This document shows, in pieces, positions 17,621 to 24,918 of a DNA stretch of 64,000 bases (the stretch's first letter is position 1; every line of letters starts with the position of its first letter). The stretch lies in the NCBI RefSeq assembly GCF_009193325.2, contig NZ_CP059856.1, forward strand, positions 930,001 to 994,000. Reading direction: 5' to 3'. Made by a program: the position numbers and the translations under genes. Below the pieces are notes generated by a model, which saw only the letters and a program-made list of their open reading frames with translations, had not been told where the DNA came from and made no database searches. This stretch comes from Bacteroides zhangwenhongii (GTDB lineage Bacteria > Bacteroidota > Bacteroidia > Bacteroidales > Bacteroidaceae).

Positions 17621-17875
17621 TTATAAAATATTATCTCTCATCTCTTCCCAAGGAATTTCTGAATCAATACTTCCTATTAAGGATTGGCTATCGAACAATT
17701 CTCTCCTTTTCTTTCTGGAAAGATTAATCTGTCCCTCTTTTTCTTTTTGAAGTTGCATATACTGTTTTAGTACATCAACATTTTCTTCTTCTTTGATGGA
17801 CTTAATAATTTTGCGTCTTATATTTTTGATATATGACTGGGAATAATATTCACCTATGGGTTCTTCTACTTTCAT
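17621..17875 (-). CDS. Small hypothetical protein (84 aa)
   Basis: I do not recognise a family. The 84 residues are highly charged, mostly helical by composition, and without signal peptide or membrane segment. The pattern IKNIRRKIIKSIKEEE followed by LQKEKEGQINLSRKKRR and an acidic end (SEIPWEEMRDNIL) resembles antitoxin-like or other small regulatory proteins of Bacteroides, but no toxin lies next to it. It is supported as a gene by its own -7 element (TATCTTTG at 17900-17907 on the minus strand), by convergence with the AraC gene, and by lack of a better frame. Role unknown. Confidence 0.6.
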   Translation of the reverse strand: MKVEEPIGEYYSQSYIKNIRRKIIKSIKEEENVDVLKQYMQLQKEKEGQINLSRKKRRELFDSQSLIGSIDSEIPWEEMRDNIL

Positions 17876-17899
17876 ATCTTGTTCTGCTTATAATCTAAA

Positions 17900-17907
17900 C
17901 AAAGATA
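17900..17907 (-). promoter_or_regulatory. -7 element for the 84-aa gene
   Basis: Reads TATCTTTG on the minus strand, matching TAnnTTTG, 25 bp before the start codon of the small gene. Confidence 0.55.
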
Positions 17908-17950
17908 CTATTAAATAATAGAACTAAAAATAATATTTTATTTTTTATCG

Positions 17951-17958
17951 TATATTTG
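17951..17958 (+). promoter_or_regulatory. -7 element for the GH97 gene
   Basis: TATATTTG matches TAnnTTTG and would give a leader of roughly 45 bases before the GH97 start at 18012. The -33 region is A/T-rich without a clear TTTG. Confidence 0.5.
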
Positions 17959-18011
17959 ATGTTGAGTATAATTTCTTCCTCGTTCGTATATAATAGAAAA
18001 GATGAATAAAC

Positions 18012-19964
18012 ATGAACGTAAATAGAATGAAGAAAAGAATTTTGCTTTTGTTGTTGGTGATACCGGCATTGGTAAAAGCGCAAGATGTGATGACAGAAAC
18101 CCGTCAGGAACTGACGTCTCCTGATGGAGCTTATCGTTTTACCTTTTATCAACGTGCGGTGGGAGAGGATAATGCACAAATGTATTATACCTTGACTTAT
18201 AAGAACCGTCCGGTGATTGAAGAAAGTAAATTGGGAGTTCTGATTGAGAATCAACTGTTTGAGTCGGCGTTGGGAGTTCCGAATGATACTTGTCATTTTT
18301 GGTGTGAAAATCTGAAGTTGACTGGGACTGAACAACGAAAGGCGGATGAAACATGGAAGCCCGTATATGGCGAACGTGCGGAGGTTCGTGATTGCTACAA
18401 TGAGATGACTTTGAAATTCAAAAAGGGAGAAGGGAATGGCAACCAGGACGGTGGCTATGATAAGCGTAAGAATTACTTTATGAATATTATCGTTCGTGCC
18501 TATAATGAAGGAGTTGCTTTCCGCTATCATTTCCCGGAAACGACAAACGGACTTTTCTTACATATCGTTGGCGAACAGACCAGCTTCACAATGCCTGAAG
18601 GAACGATGGCTTATTACGAGCGTTGGGCACAAGGCCCTTGCGTACTTCGTCCGTTGGAAGGATGGGGCAAAGAGGAGAGTGAGCGTCCTTTGACCTTGAA
18701 ACTGCCTGATGGATTATCTGTAGCTTTGTTGGAAGCGGAAATGGTGGATTATGTTCGTGGTAAATTCCGTTTATCGGCAGAGAAACCTTCCACTTTGGAG
18801 ACAAGCCTGTATAGTAGTGTCGATATTATTTCTCCTTACAGTACTCCGTGGCGTGTAATCATGGTTGGCGAACGTCCGGTCGATTTAATTAATAATAATG
18901 ATATTGTCTTGAATCTGAATCCGTCTTGCAAACTGGCTGATACTTCTTGGATCAAACCCGGGAAAGTATTCCGCTCGGGCGACTTGAAACAAGATAGAGT
19001 AAAAGCAGCCATTGACTTTGCGGCAGAACGTGGTATTCAGTATGTGCACATGGATGCAGGATGGTATGGACCAGAAATGAAAATGAGTTCGGACGCTACT
19101 ACTGTTTCTCCTGATAAAGACCTTGATATACCCGCTTTGTGTAAATATGCCGAATCGAAAGGAATCGGACTTATGGTGTATGTCAATCAGCGTGCATTAG
19201 TGCAGCAGTTGGATACTTTGTTGCCTTTGTATAAGAAATGGGGACTGAAAGGTGTCAAGTTCGGTTTTGTACAGATAGGTAATCAGCGTTGGAGTACCTG
19301 GCTACATGAGGCTGTTCGTAAATGTGGAGAATACGGTCTGATGGTAGATATTCATGACGAATATCGTCCGACAGGTTTCAGCCGTACTTATCCTAACCTG
19401 ATGACGCAGGAGGGTATTCGTGGAAATGAAGAAATGCCGGATGCCACACACAATACGACTCTTCCTTTTACCCGCTATCTGGCAGGTGCAGGAGACTATA
19501 CGCTTTGCTATTTCAATAATCGGGTGAAGAATACGAAAGCACATCAGTTGGCGATGGCAGCTGTGTATTACAGTCCTTTGCAATTTATGTTTTGGTATGA
19601 CAGACCGGAATTCTACCAGGGAGAAGAAGAACTGGAATTTTGGAAAGCAATTCCAAGTGTATGGGATGACAGCCGCGCGTTAGATGGAGAAATTGGTGAA
19701 TATATCGTTCAAGCACGTCGTTCGGGGAATGACTGGTTTGTAGGAGCAATGACGAATACGGAAGCCCGCACAATTACATTGACTACGGATTTTCTGAAAT
19801 CGGGTAAGAAGTATATGCTTCACCTGTACGAAGATGATGACAAGCTGAAGACACGGACGAAAGTACGCAGTACTCATAAGAAGATAAAAGCCGGAGATAA
19901 GCTTGTTTTGAAGCTAAAAGCAAGTGGCGGAGCCGCATTGCATTTCACTCCACTGGAAAAATAA
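18012..19964 (+). CDS. GH97 family glycoside hydrolase (SusB-like inverting type)
   Basis: 650 residues with a signal peptide; the ATG at 18027 (MKKRILLLLL) is a plausible alternative start. GH97 features are the N-terminal super-sandwich (TSPDGAYRFTFYQR), the barrel with RGIQYVHMDAGWYGPE, GLMVYVNQRAL, GVKFGFVQIG, DIHDEYRPTGFSRTYPN, TQEGIRGNEE and NTTLPFTRYLAGAGDYT. At the position where retaining GH97 alpha-galactosidases carry an Asp nucleophile this protein has Gly418, as in inverting SusB-type members, and the Glu450 and Glu467 motifs are kept (comparison from memory). So an inverting alpha-glucosidase- or alpha-galactosidase-like activity is expected. It opens a + strand group with the secreted hydrolase 54 bp downstream. 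Confidence 0.9.
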   Translation: MNVNRMKKRILLLLLVIPALVKAQDVMTETRQELTSPDGAYRFTFYQRAVGEDNAQMYYTLTYKNRPVIEESKLGVLIENQLFESALGVPNDTCHFWCENLKLTGTEQRKADETWKPVYGERAEVRDCYNEMTLKFKKGEGNGNQDGGYDKRKNYFMNIIVRAYNEGVAFRYHFPETTNGLFLHIVGEQTSFTMPEGTMAYYERWAQGPCVLRPLEGWGKEESERPLTLKLPDGLSVALLEAEMVDYVRGKFRLSAEKPSTLETSLYSSVDIISPYSTPWRVIMVGERPVDLINNNDIVLNLNPSCKLADTSWIKPGKVFRSGDLKQDRVKAAIDFAAERGIQYVHMDAGWYGPEMKMSSDATTVSPDKDLDIPALCKYAESKGIGLMVYVNQRALVQQLDTLLPLYKKWGLKGVKFGFVQIGNQRWSTWLHEAVRKCGEYGLMVDIHDEYRPTGFSRTYPNLMTQEGIRGNEEMPDATHNTTLPFTRYLAGAGDYTLCYFNNRVKNTKAHQLAMAAVYYSPLQFMFWYDRPEFYQGEEELEFWKAIPSVWDDSRALDGEIGEYIVQARRSGNDWFVGAMTNTEARTITLTTDFLKSGKKYMLHLYEDDDKLKTRTKVRSTHKKIKAGDKLVLKLKASGGAALHFTPLEK

Positions 19965-19980
19965 ATTAGTTGTTTATAGA

Positions 19981-20010
19981 TAAATGCAACTATAATAAAT
20001 GCAACTATAA
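19981..20010 (+). repeat. Perfect 15-bp tandem duplication in the leader of the secreted hydrolase gene
   Basis: TAAATGCAACTATAA occurs twice in direct tandem (19981-19995 and 19996-20010), ending 8 bp before the ATG at 20019. It places an imperfect TAGTTG...CAACTA pairing near the ribosome-binding region and could alter translation. Confidence 0.8.
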
Positions 20011-20018
20011 GAAGCATT

Positions 20019-21635
20019 ATGAAGAAATATTTTCTTGTTGTTTTGTTATCTCTGTTCATGCAGACTACCCGAGTTGCAGCAGCTCCCTGGCAGTGGTCCG
20101 TAGAAATAAAAGAGCTGATTTCAGAAGAGACAAACGCCCATCCTTCTGCCTATCTATGGATACCGGAAAACTGCAAACAAGTCCGTGCCGTCATCATTGG
20201 GCAACATAATATGACCGAAGAGACAATTTTTGAGCATCCTGAATTTCGGAAGAATATGGGCAAACTAGGAATTGCAGAGATATGGATCACTCCCGGAATA
20301 GACCAACGCTGGGATGTGACAAAAGGTACCCGGCAAATCTTTGAAACAATGATGAAGAATTTGTCTGAAATAAGCGGATATGCAGAACTGGAGTTTGCCC
20401 CGGTCATCCCTATCGGACACTCGGCAATGGCTACTTATCCGTGGAACTTTGCCGCCTGGAATCCCGAACGTACATTGGCTGTACTCTCTATTCACGGTGA
20501 TTCTCCCAGAACTCATTTGACAGGTTACGGGCGTGCGAATTTGGATTGGGGAACCCGTACGATTGAAGGTATCCCTTCATTAATGGTAATGGGAGAGGAC
20601 GAATGGTGGGAAGACCGGTTGATAACCTCTTTCGATTATCGTCGTGAATATCCGAATGCTCCCCTTTCATTTCTTGCTGATGCAGGACATGGACATTTCG
20701 ACATATCCGATGAATTGATTGATTATCTTTCTCTTTTTCTAAAAAAGGCAGTGGAATACCGGTTGCCGAAACATTCGTCATCGGATATTCCGGTTCAGTT
20801 AATTCCGGTAGAAGCAAAGAATGGCTGGCTGGCAGACCGTTGGCGAAAGAATGAAAAACCTACAGCCGAAGCCGCTTCCTATGATAAGTATGAAGGAGAC
20901 AAGCACCATGCATTTTGGTATTTTGATAAGGAAATGGCAGATGCCACAGAAAAATATTACGCTAATGAGCGTGGAAAGACAGAACAGTATATCGGCTTTG
21001 AGCAAAAAGGAAAACTGATAACTTTCAATCCGAAATCCCATGTACGTATGTCTCCTTCTTTTCAACCCGAAGCGGACGGAGTCACTTTCCACTTGAAAGC
21101 AGTGTACACAGATACGTTAAGGAACGAATATTCAAAAGAACACAGTACACGTCCCATTCGAATGTCGAGAATTTGCGGTCCGGTGGAAGTGGTGAATGAT
21201 ACAACTTTTACTGTTCGTTTCTATCGGATGGGATTGGATAATCCTAAACGTACAGGAGGCATCTGTCTGATGGCTTCCGTAAAACAGGATCATAAATACC
21301 GGAGTGCCGTTCAGCAGGTGGAGATTCGTATTCCTTACCGGAATAAGGAAGGGATACCCCAACGTATAATTTTCCCGAAACTATCCGATGCAAAGGCTTC
21401 AGTGAAAGAAATAAGTTTAAAAGGAACTGCTGACTCCGGCCTTCCGGTTTACTATTATGTAAAAGAAGGGCCGGCAGAGATAAAGAGGGATAAACTGGTA
21501 TTGACTAAAATTCCCCCGCGTGCAAAATTTCCGGTAAAGGTGACAGTGGTAGCCTGGCAATATGGGCGTAGCGGAGAACCTAAAGTGCAGACTGCTGAAG
21601 CAGTAGAGCAGAGTTTTTATATTACCGCCCGTTAG
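20019..21635 (+). CDS. Secreted alpha/beta-hydrolase, putative carbohydrate esterase
   Basis: A 538-residue protein with a signal peptide (cut near VAAA). Residues about 30-270 form an alpha/beta-hydrolase core: an AVIIGQHN strand-turn for the oxyanion region, nucleophile Ser135 in GHSAMA, an acidic candidate in MVMGEDEWW and His in DAGHGHFD. The last 270 residues are a beta-rich extension (THFHLKA-like strands, VKEISLKGTADSGLPV) with Ig-like character. Family and substrate are not recognised. In PULs, such proteins usually deacetylate or de-esterify the glycan before glycosidases act. It follows the GH97 gene by 54 bp and ends at a bidirectional terminator. Confidence 0.7.
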   Translation: MKKYFLVVLLSLFMQTTRVAAAPWQWSVEIKELISEETNAHPSAYLWIPENCKQVRAVIIGQHNMTEETIFEHPEFRKNMGKLGIAEIWITPGIDQRWDVTKGTRQIFETMMKNLSEISGYAELEFAPVIPIGHSAMATYPWNFAAWNPERTLAVLSIHGDSPRTHLTGYGRANLDWGTRTIEGIPSLMVMGEDEWWEDRLITSFDYRREYPNAPLSFLADAGHGHFDISDELIDYLSLFLKKAVEYRLPKHSSSDIPVQLIPVEAKNGWLADRWRKNEKPTAEAASYDKYEGDKHHAFWYFDKEMADATEKYYANERGKTEQYIGFEQKGKLITFNPKSHVRMSPSFQPEADGVTFHLKAVYTDTLRNEYSKEHSTRPIRMSRICGPVEVVNDTTFTVRFYRMGLDNPKRTGGICLMASVKQDHKYRSAVQQVEIRIPYRNKEGIPQRIIFPKLSDAKASVKEISLKGTADSGLPVYYYVKEGPAEIKRDKLVLTKIPPRAKFPVKVTVVAWQYGRSGEPKVQTAEAVEQSFYITAR

Positions 21636-21645
21636 TTTGACAAAG

Positions 21646-21687
21646 AGATTGTTCAAGGAATCAGAGTACTAATTCCTTGAACAATCT
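21646..21687. terminator. Bidirectional terminator hairpin
   Basis: Perfect 16-bp inverted repeat AGATTGTTCAAGGAAT (21646-21661) and its complement (21672-21687) with a 10-base loop, then TTTCC on the + strand and CTTTG on the minus strand. Lies between the convergent secreted-hydrolase and DUF3037 genes; its right arm overlaps the last codons of the latter. Confidence 0.75.
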
Positions 21688-22056
21688 TTCCAAAGTCTTA
21701 TCTAAATCAGTAGAAAATCCCGGATGTGGGCGAGATACTTGTATGCAGGAACTTTTTACTGCAGTCAGCCAACGAAATCTGTCAGGAATATCCATATTGG
21801 CTATGGCTCCTCCTTCTTTATTTCCCATGCATATCTTGTCAAAGACCTGTAACCCTTCTTTCAGGCAATTCATATCCAGTTCGGAAGAAAATAGTTTTAG
21901 TTTGTTCTCATCTATCGTATAGAGGGATTTCAGGTATTTAGCTTGTTTGGAAAACAACACAATCCCCATATTGATAAACTCCTCCCGTTCCACTTTAGGA
22001 ACGAAACGGATGACTGCGTATTCATATAAGTGCCTTTCTTGCATTTTGCGCTTCAT
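21661..22056 (-). CDS. DUF3037 family protein, partner of HipA-like kinase
   Basis: 131 residues, or 127 if the internal ATG at 22044 is used. The start YEYAVIRFVPKVEREEFINM and GIVLFSK match the DUF3037 pattern as I remember it. The protein has no signal peptide. The gene overlaps the end of the upstream HipA-like gene by 35 bp (23 bp with the later start), so they are translationally coupled and very probably functional partners. The family has no established function. In this genome it sits inside the sugar-use region on the opposite strand, so it is not obviously part of the PUL. Confidence 0.8.
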   Translation of the reverse strand: MKRKMQERHLYEYAVIRFVPKVEREEFINMGIVLFSKQAKYLKSLYTIDENKLKLFSSELDMNCLKEGLQVFDKICMGNKEGGAIANMDIPDRFRWLTAVKSSCIQVSRPHPGFSTDLDKTLERLFKELVL

Positions 22057-22804
22057 TTACAAATGTTTCGGAATGCTTAATCCTTTCTTCTAAGAATCGA
22101 ATATAAATGTCTCTCAAATCCTGTGGAGTTTCTGTGCCTTCTGTCCAGTTTAACCAGTCATCGGGAATAGCATTGACTATCTCACGGATTTTATCAGAAG
22201 TCAATATCTGCCTGAATTCAATATCTACCTCTTCCAGTTTATTGGCAAACGGCAATAATACATGGTCTTTTATCTGTACAAAAGGAACCAGTGCCTGTTT
22301 TTGCCAGTTAGTCCAGGAATGGTGGAAATAAAGGGACGCCCCATGATCTATCAACCATAGTTCTTTGTGCCATATCAACATATTGGTGTTTTTAATGGTA
22401 CGGTCTACGTTAGTCAGCAAGGCATCCAGCCATACTACTTGCGAAGCGGTTTTTCCATCTACTTGATGTACTATCGGATCAAAAGTCAGTGAACCGGAAA
22501 GGAAATGCAATCCCATATTCAGTCCGCGACTCCATTGAAGTAAATCCTGTATCTCTTCGTCTGCTTCCGTTCGTCCGAAGGCCTCGTCCAGATTCAGAAA
22601 AACTATTTCGGGGACTCTGAAACCCAGTGCACGGGCTATCTCCCCACCAATCAGTTCGGCAATCAGCGCTTTTGTTCCGTGTCCTGCCCCTCTGAATTTG
22701 ACTACATATTTAAATTCATCGTCAGCTTCGGCTAAAGCAGGCAATGAGCCCCCCTCACGCAGAGGAAGAATATATCTTGTAACATTTGCCGTACGTAAAT
22801 CCAT
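22022..22804 (-). CDS. HipA-like kinase-domain protein
   Basis: 260 residues, much shorter than HipA toxins (about 440), as expected for the stand-alone HipA-like kinase family. Visible kinase features are a beta-rich nucleotide-binding lobe with FKYVVKFRGAGHGTKALIAE, a catalytic-loop candidate NVDRTIKNTN (Asp134, Asn139/Asn141) and IDHGASL (Asp153), the DFG-equivalent metal site. The start is well supported: AAAGGAG lies 4 bases upstream (22809-22815) and a near-consensus -7 element TATCTTTA at 22831-22838. It overlaps and precedes the DUF3037 gene. HipA kinases phosphorylate aminoacyl-tRNA synthetases or other targets. The target here is unknown, and toxin activity is only a possibility. 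Confidence 0.82.
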   Translation of the reverse strand: MDLRTANVTRYILPLREGGSLPALAEADDEFKYVVKFRGAGHGTKALIAELIGGEIARALGFRVPEIVFLNLDEAFGRTEADEEIQDLLQWSRGLNMGLHFLSGSLTFDPIVHQVDGKTASQVVWLDALLTNVDRTIKNTNMLIWHKELWLIDHGASLYFHHSWTNWQKQALVPFVQIKDHVLLPFANKLEEVDIEFRQILTSDKIREIVNAIPDDWLNWTEGTETPQDLRDIYIRFLEERIKHSETFVNEAQNARKALI

Positions 22805-22808
22805 GTAG

Positions 22809-22838
22809 CTCCTTTCTTTGATTTGGGGAATAAAGATA
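22809..22838 (-). promoter_or_regulatory. Promoter -7 element and RBS of the HipA-like/DUF3037 operon
   Basis: On the minus strand TATCTTTA (22831-22838, one mismatch to TAnnTTTG) is followed by AAAGGAG (22809-22815), an unusually strong Shine-Dalgarno site for Bacteroides. Confidence 0.55.
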
Positions 22839-22902
22839 GGACGTTTCAGATGAATTTTATAAGAAAGTGAGCTTTAAATTAAAGAATTGTAGCTTAATTA
22901 AA

Positions 22903-22910
22903 TAATTTTG
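22903..22910 (+). promoter_or_regulatory. -7 element for the GH127 gene
   Basis: TAATTTTG matches TAnnTTTG, about 58 bp before the GH127 start codon and divergent from the HipA-like promoter. A TTG 13 bp upstream is too close for a canonical -33 box. Confidence 0.4.
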
Positions 22911-22968
22911 TGGCTTTGAGTGTTTAAGGCACCTTGTTCGTATCTTATAGATAAAAGATAGAAATAAT

Positions 22969-24903
22969 ATGAATAAGAAAGTTTTAGTTACGGTAATCTT
23001 GTTTGGTTCATTGACAGTATCGGGTATAGTGTCAGCTCAATCTGTATATCCCGGACAACACCAGGGAAAGTTGAAAAAGGAAACAGTCGCTCCCCTTCAG
23101 GCGGAAAGTTTTGATTTGAAAGATGTTCGCCTGTTGCCAAGTCGTTTCCGTGATAATATGCTTCGGGATTCTGCTTGGATGACGTCAATAGATGTGAATC
23201 GTCTGCTACATAGCTTCCGTACCAATGCCGGTGTATTTGCCGGACGTGAGGGCGGATATATGACAGTGAAGAAACTGGGTGGTTGGGAATCTTTGGATTG
23301 CGAACTTCGCGGACATACTACCGGACACATGCTCTCGGCACTTGGTTTGATGTACGCAGCTACCGGCAGTGAGATATTCAAACTGAAAGGCGATAGCTTG
23401 GTTAACGGATTGGAAGAAGTGCAGAATGCACTGAAAAACGGATATTTGAGTGCCTGGCCCGAGGAACTGATAAACCGGAATATTCAGGGAAAAGGTGTAT
23501 GGGCTCCTTGGTATACTCTGCACAAACTTTTCTCCGGACTGATAGATCAATATCTGTATGCGGATAATAAGAAAGCATTGACTATCGTCACCCGAATGGG
23601 CGATTGGGCATACAATAAATTGAAGCCCCTTAGTGAAGAAACACGTAAACTTATGATCCGCAATGAATTTGGCGGTATCAATGAGTCATTCTATAATTTA
23701 TACTCAATAACGGGAGATGAACGTTATCGCTGGTTGGCGGAATATTTCTACCACAATGACGTAATCGACCCTTTGAAAGAACTTCGCGATGACTTGGGAA
23801 CGAAGCATACCAATACTTTCATCCCGAAAGTGATAGCTGAAGCCCGCAACTACGAATTAACCCACAACGAGACAAGTAGGAAACTTTCGGAATTCTTCTG
23901 GCACACCATGATTGACCATCATACTTTTGCTCCGGGATGCAGCAGTGACAAAGAACACTACTTTGATCCGAAGAAGTTATCTCAACATCTGACCGGCTAT
24001 ACCGGAGAAACTTGTTGTACCTATAATATGCTCAAACTTAGCCGCCATCTTTTCTGCTGGACGGGCGATTCATCTATTGCAGATTATTACGAAAGGGCAT
24101 TGTATAATCACATCTTGGGACAACAAGACCCTGAAACAGGTATGGTAGCTTATTTCCTGCCTTTGCTTTCCGGGTCTCATAAACTGTATAGCACAAAAGA
24201 GAACTCTTTCTGGTGTTGCGTAGGTAGCGGATTTGAGAATCATGCAAAGTTTGGAGAAGCCATCTATTACCATAACAATCAGGGAATATATGTAAATCTA
24301 TTTATCCCTTCGCAGGTAACCTGGAAAGAAAAAGGACTGACAATCCGTCAGGAAACGAAATTCCCACAGGAAGAAACAACGCGTTTCACCCTCCGTACAG
24401 AAAATCCTGTTCGTACCACCATTTATCTGCGCTATCCTTCGTGGAGCAAGGATATAAAAGTGTTGGTGAATGGTAAGAAAATATCTGTAAAACAGAAGCC
24501 TGGTTCTTATATTGCCATTACCCGTGAATGGAAAGATGGCGACCAAATCTTGGCTACTTATCCGATGCAAATCAAATTGGAGGCTACCCCGGATAATCCG
24601 AACAAGGCAGCTCTGTTATATGGTCCATTGGTATTGGCGGGAGAACGGGGGACTGAAGGTATGCAAGCACCTGCTCCTTTCTCAAATCCGGCTCTTTATA
24701 ATGATTATTATACCTATAATTTTCATGTCCCAGCACATTTGCGTACCTCTTTGAAACTAGATAAGAAACACCCTGAACGTGCCTTGCAACGTGTAGGAAG
24801 TGATTTGAAGTTTACGACAGAACAAGGAGATGTGATTCGTCCGTTATACGATTTGCATCACCAGCGCTATGTCGTATATTGGGATTTACAATCAGAAAAA
24901 TAG
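22969..24903 (+). CDS. GH127/GH146-type beta-L-arabinofuranosidase (DUF1680)
   Basis: 644 residues with a signal peptide (cut near VSAQ). The (alpha/alpha)6 barrel has GGWESLDCELRGHTTGHML, WAPWYTLHKLFSGL and the zinc/thiolate catalytic site: Glu347 and Cys349 in GETCCTYN plus Cys416-Cys417 in WCCVGSG. These correspond to the Glu/Cys/Cys/Cys set of the characterised bifidobacterial HypBA1 enzyme, in which one of the paired Cys is the nucleophile. C-terminal beta domains follow (YLRYPSWS, LYGPLVLAGERG). It releases beta-L-arabinofuranose, a linkage found in pectic arabinans, extensins and arabinogalactans. It precedes the fusion hydrolase by 15 bp. The choice between GH127 and GH146 cannot be made from the motif. 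Confidence 0.92.
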   Translation: MNKKVLVTVILFGSLTVSGIVSAQSVYPGQHQGKLKKETVAPLQAESFDLKDVRLLPSRFRDNMLRDSAWMTSIDVNRLLHSFRTNAGVFAGREGGYMTVKKLGGWESLDCELRGHTTGHMLSALGLMYAATGSEIFKLKGDSLVNGLEEVQNALKNGYLSAWPEELINRNIQGKGVWAPWYTLHKLFSGLIDQYLYADNKKALTIVTRMGDWAYNKLKPLSEETRKLMIRNEFGGINESFYNLYSITGDERYRWLAEYFYHNDVIDPLKELRDDLGTKHTNTFIPKVIAEARNYELTHNETSRKLSEFFWHTMIDHHTFAPGCSSDKEHYFDPKKLSQHLTGYTGETCCTYNMLKLSRHLFCWTGDSSIADYYERALYNHILGQQDPETGMVAYFLPLLSGSHKLYSTKENSFWCCVGSGFENHAKFGEAIYYHNNQGIYVNLFIPSQVTWKEKGLTIRQETKFPQEETTRFTLRTENPVRTTIYLRYPSWSKDIKVLVNGKKISVKQKPGSYIAITREWKDGDQILATYPMQIKLEATPDNPNKAALLYGPLVLAGERGTEGMQAPAPFSNPALYNDYYTYNFHVPAHLRTSLKLDKKHPERALQRVGSDLKFTTEQGDVIRPLYDLHHQRYVVYWDLQSEK

Positions 24904-24918
24904 ATAGTAAACAACGAT

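Noticed and set aside
17895..18530. Antisense frame at the start of GH97
   Set aside because: Overlaps the GH97 signal peptide and catalytic protein; no support of its own.
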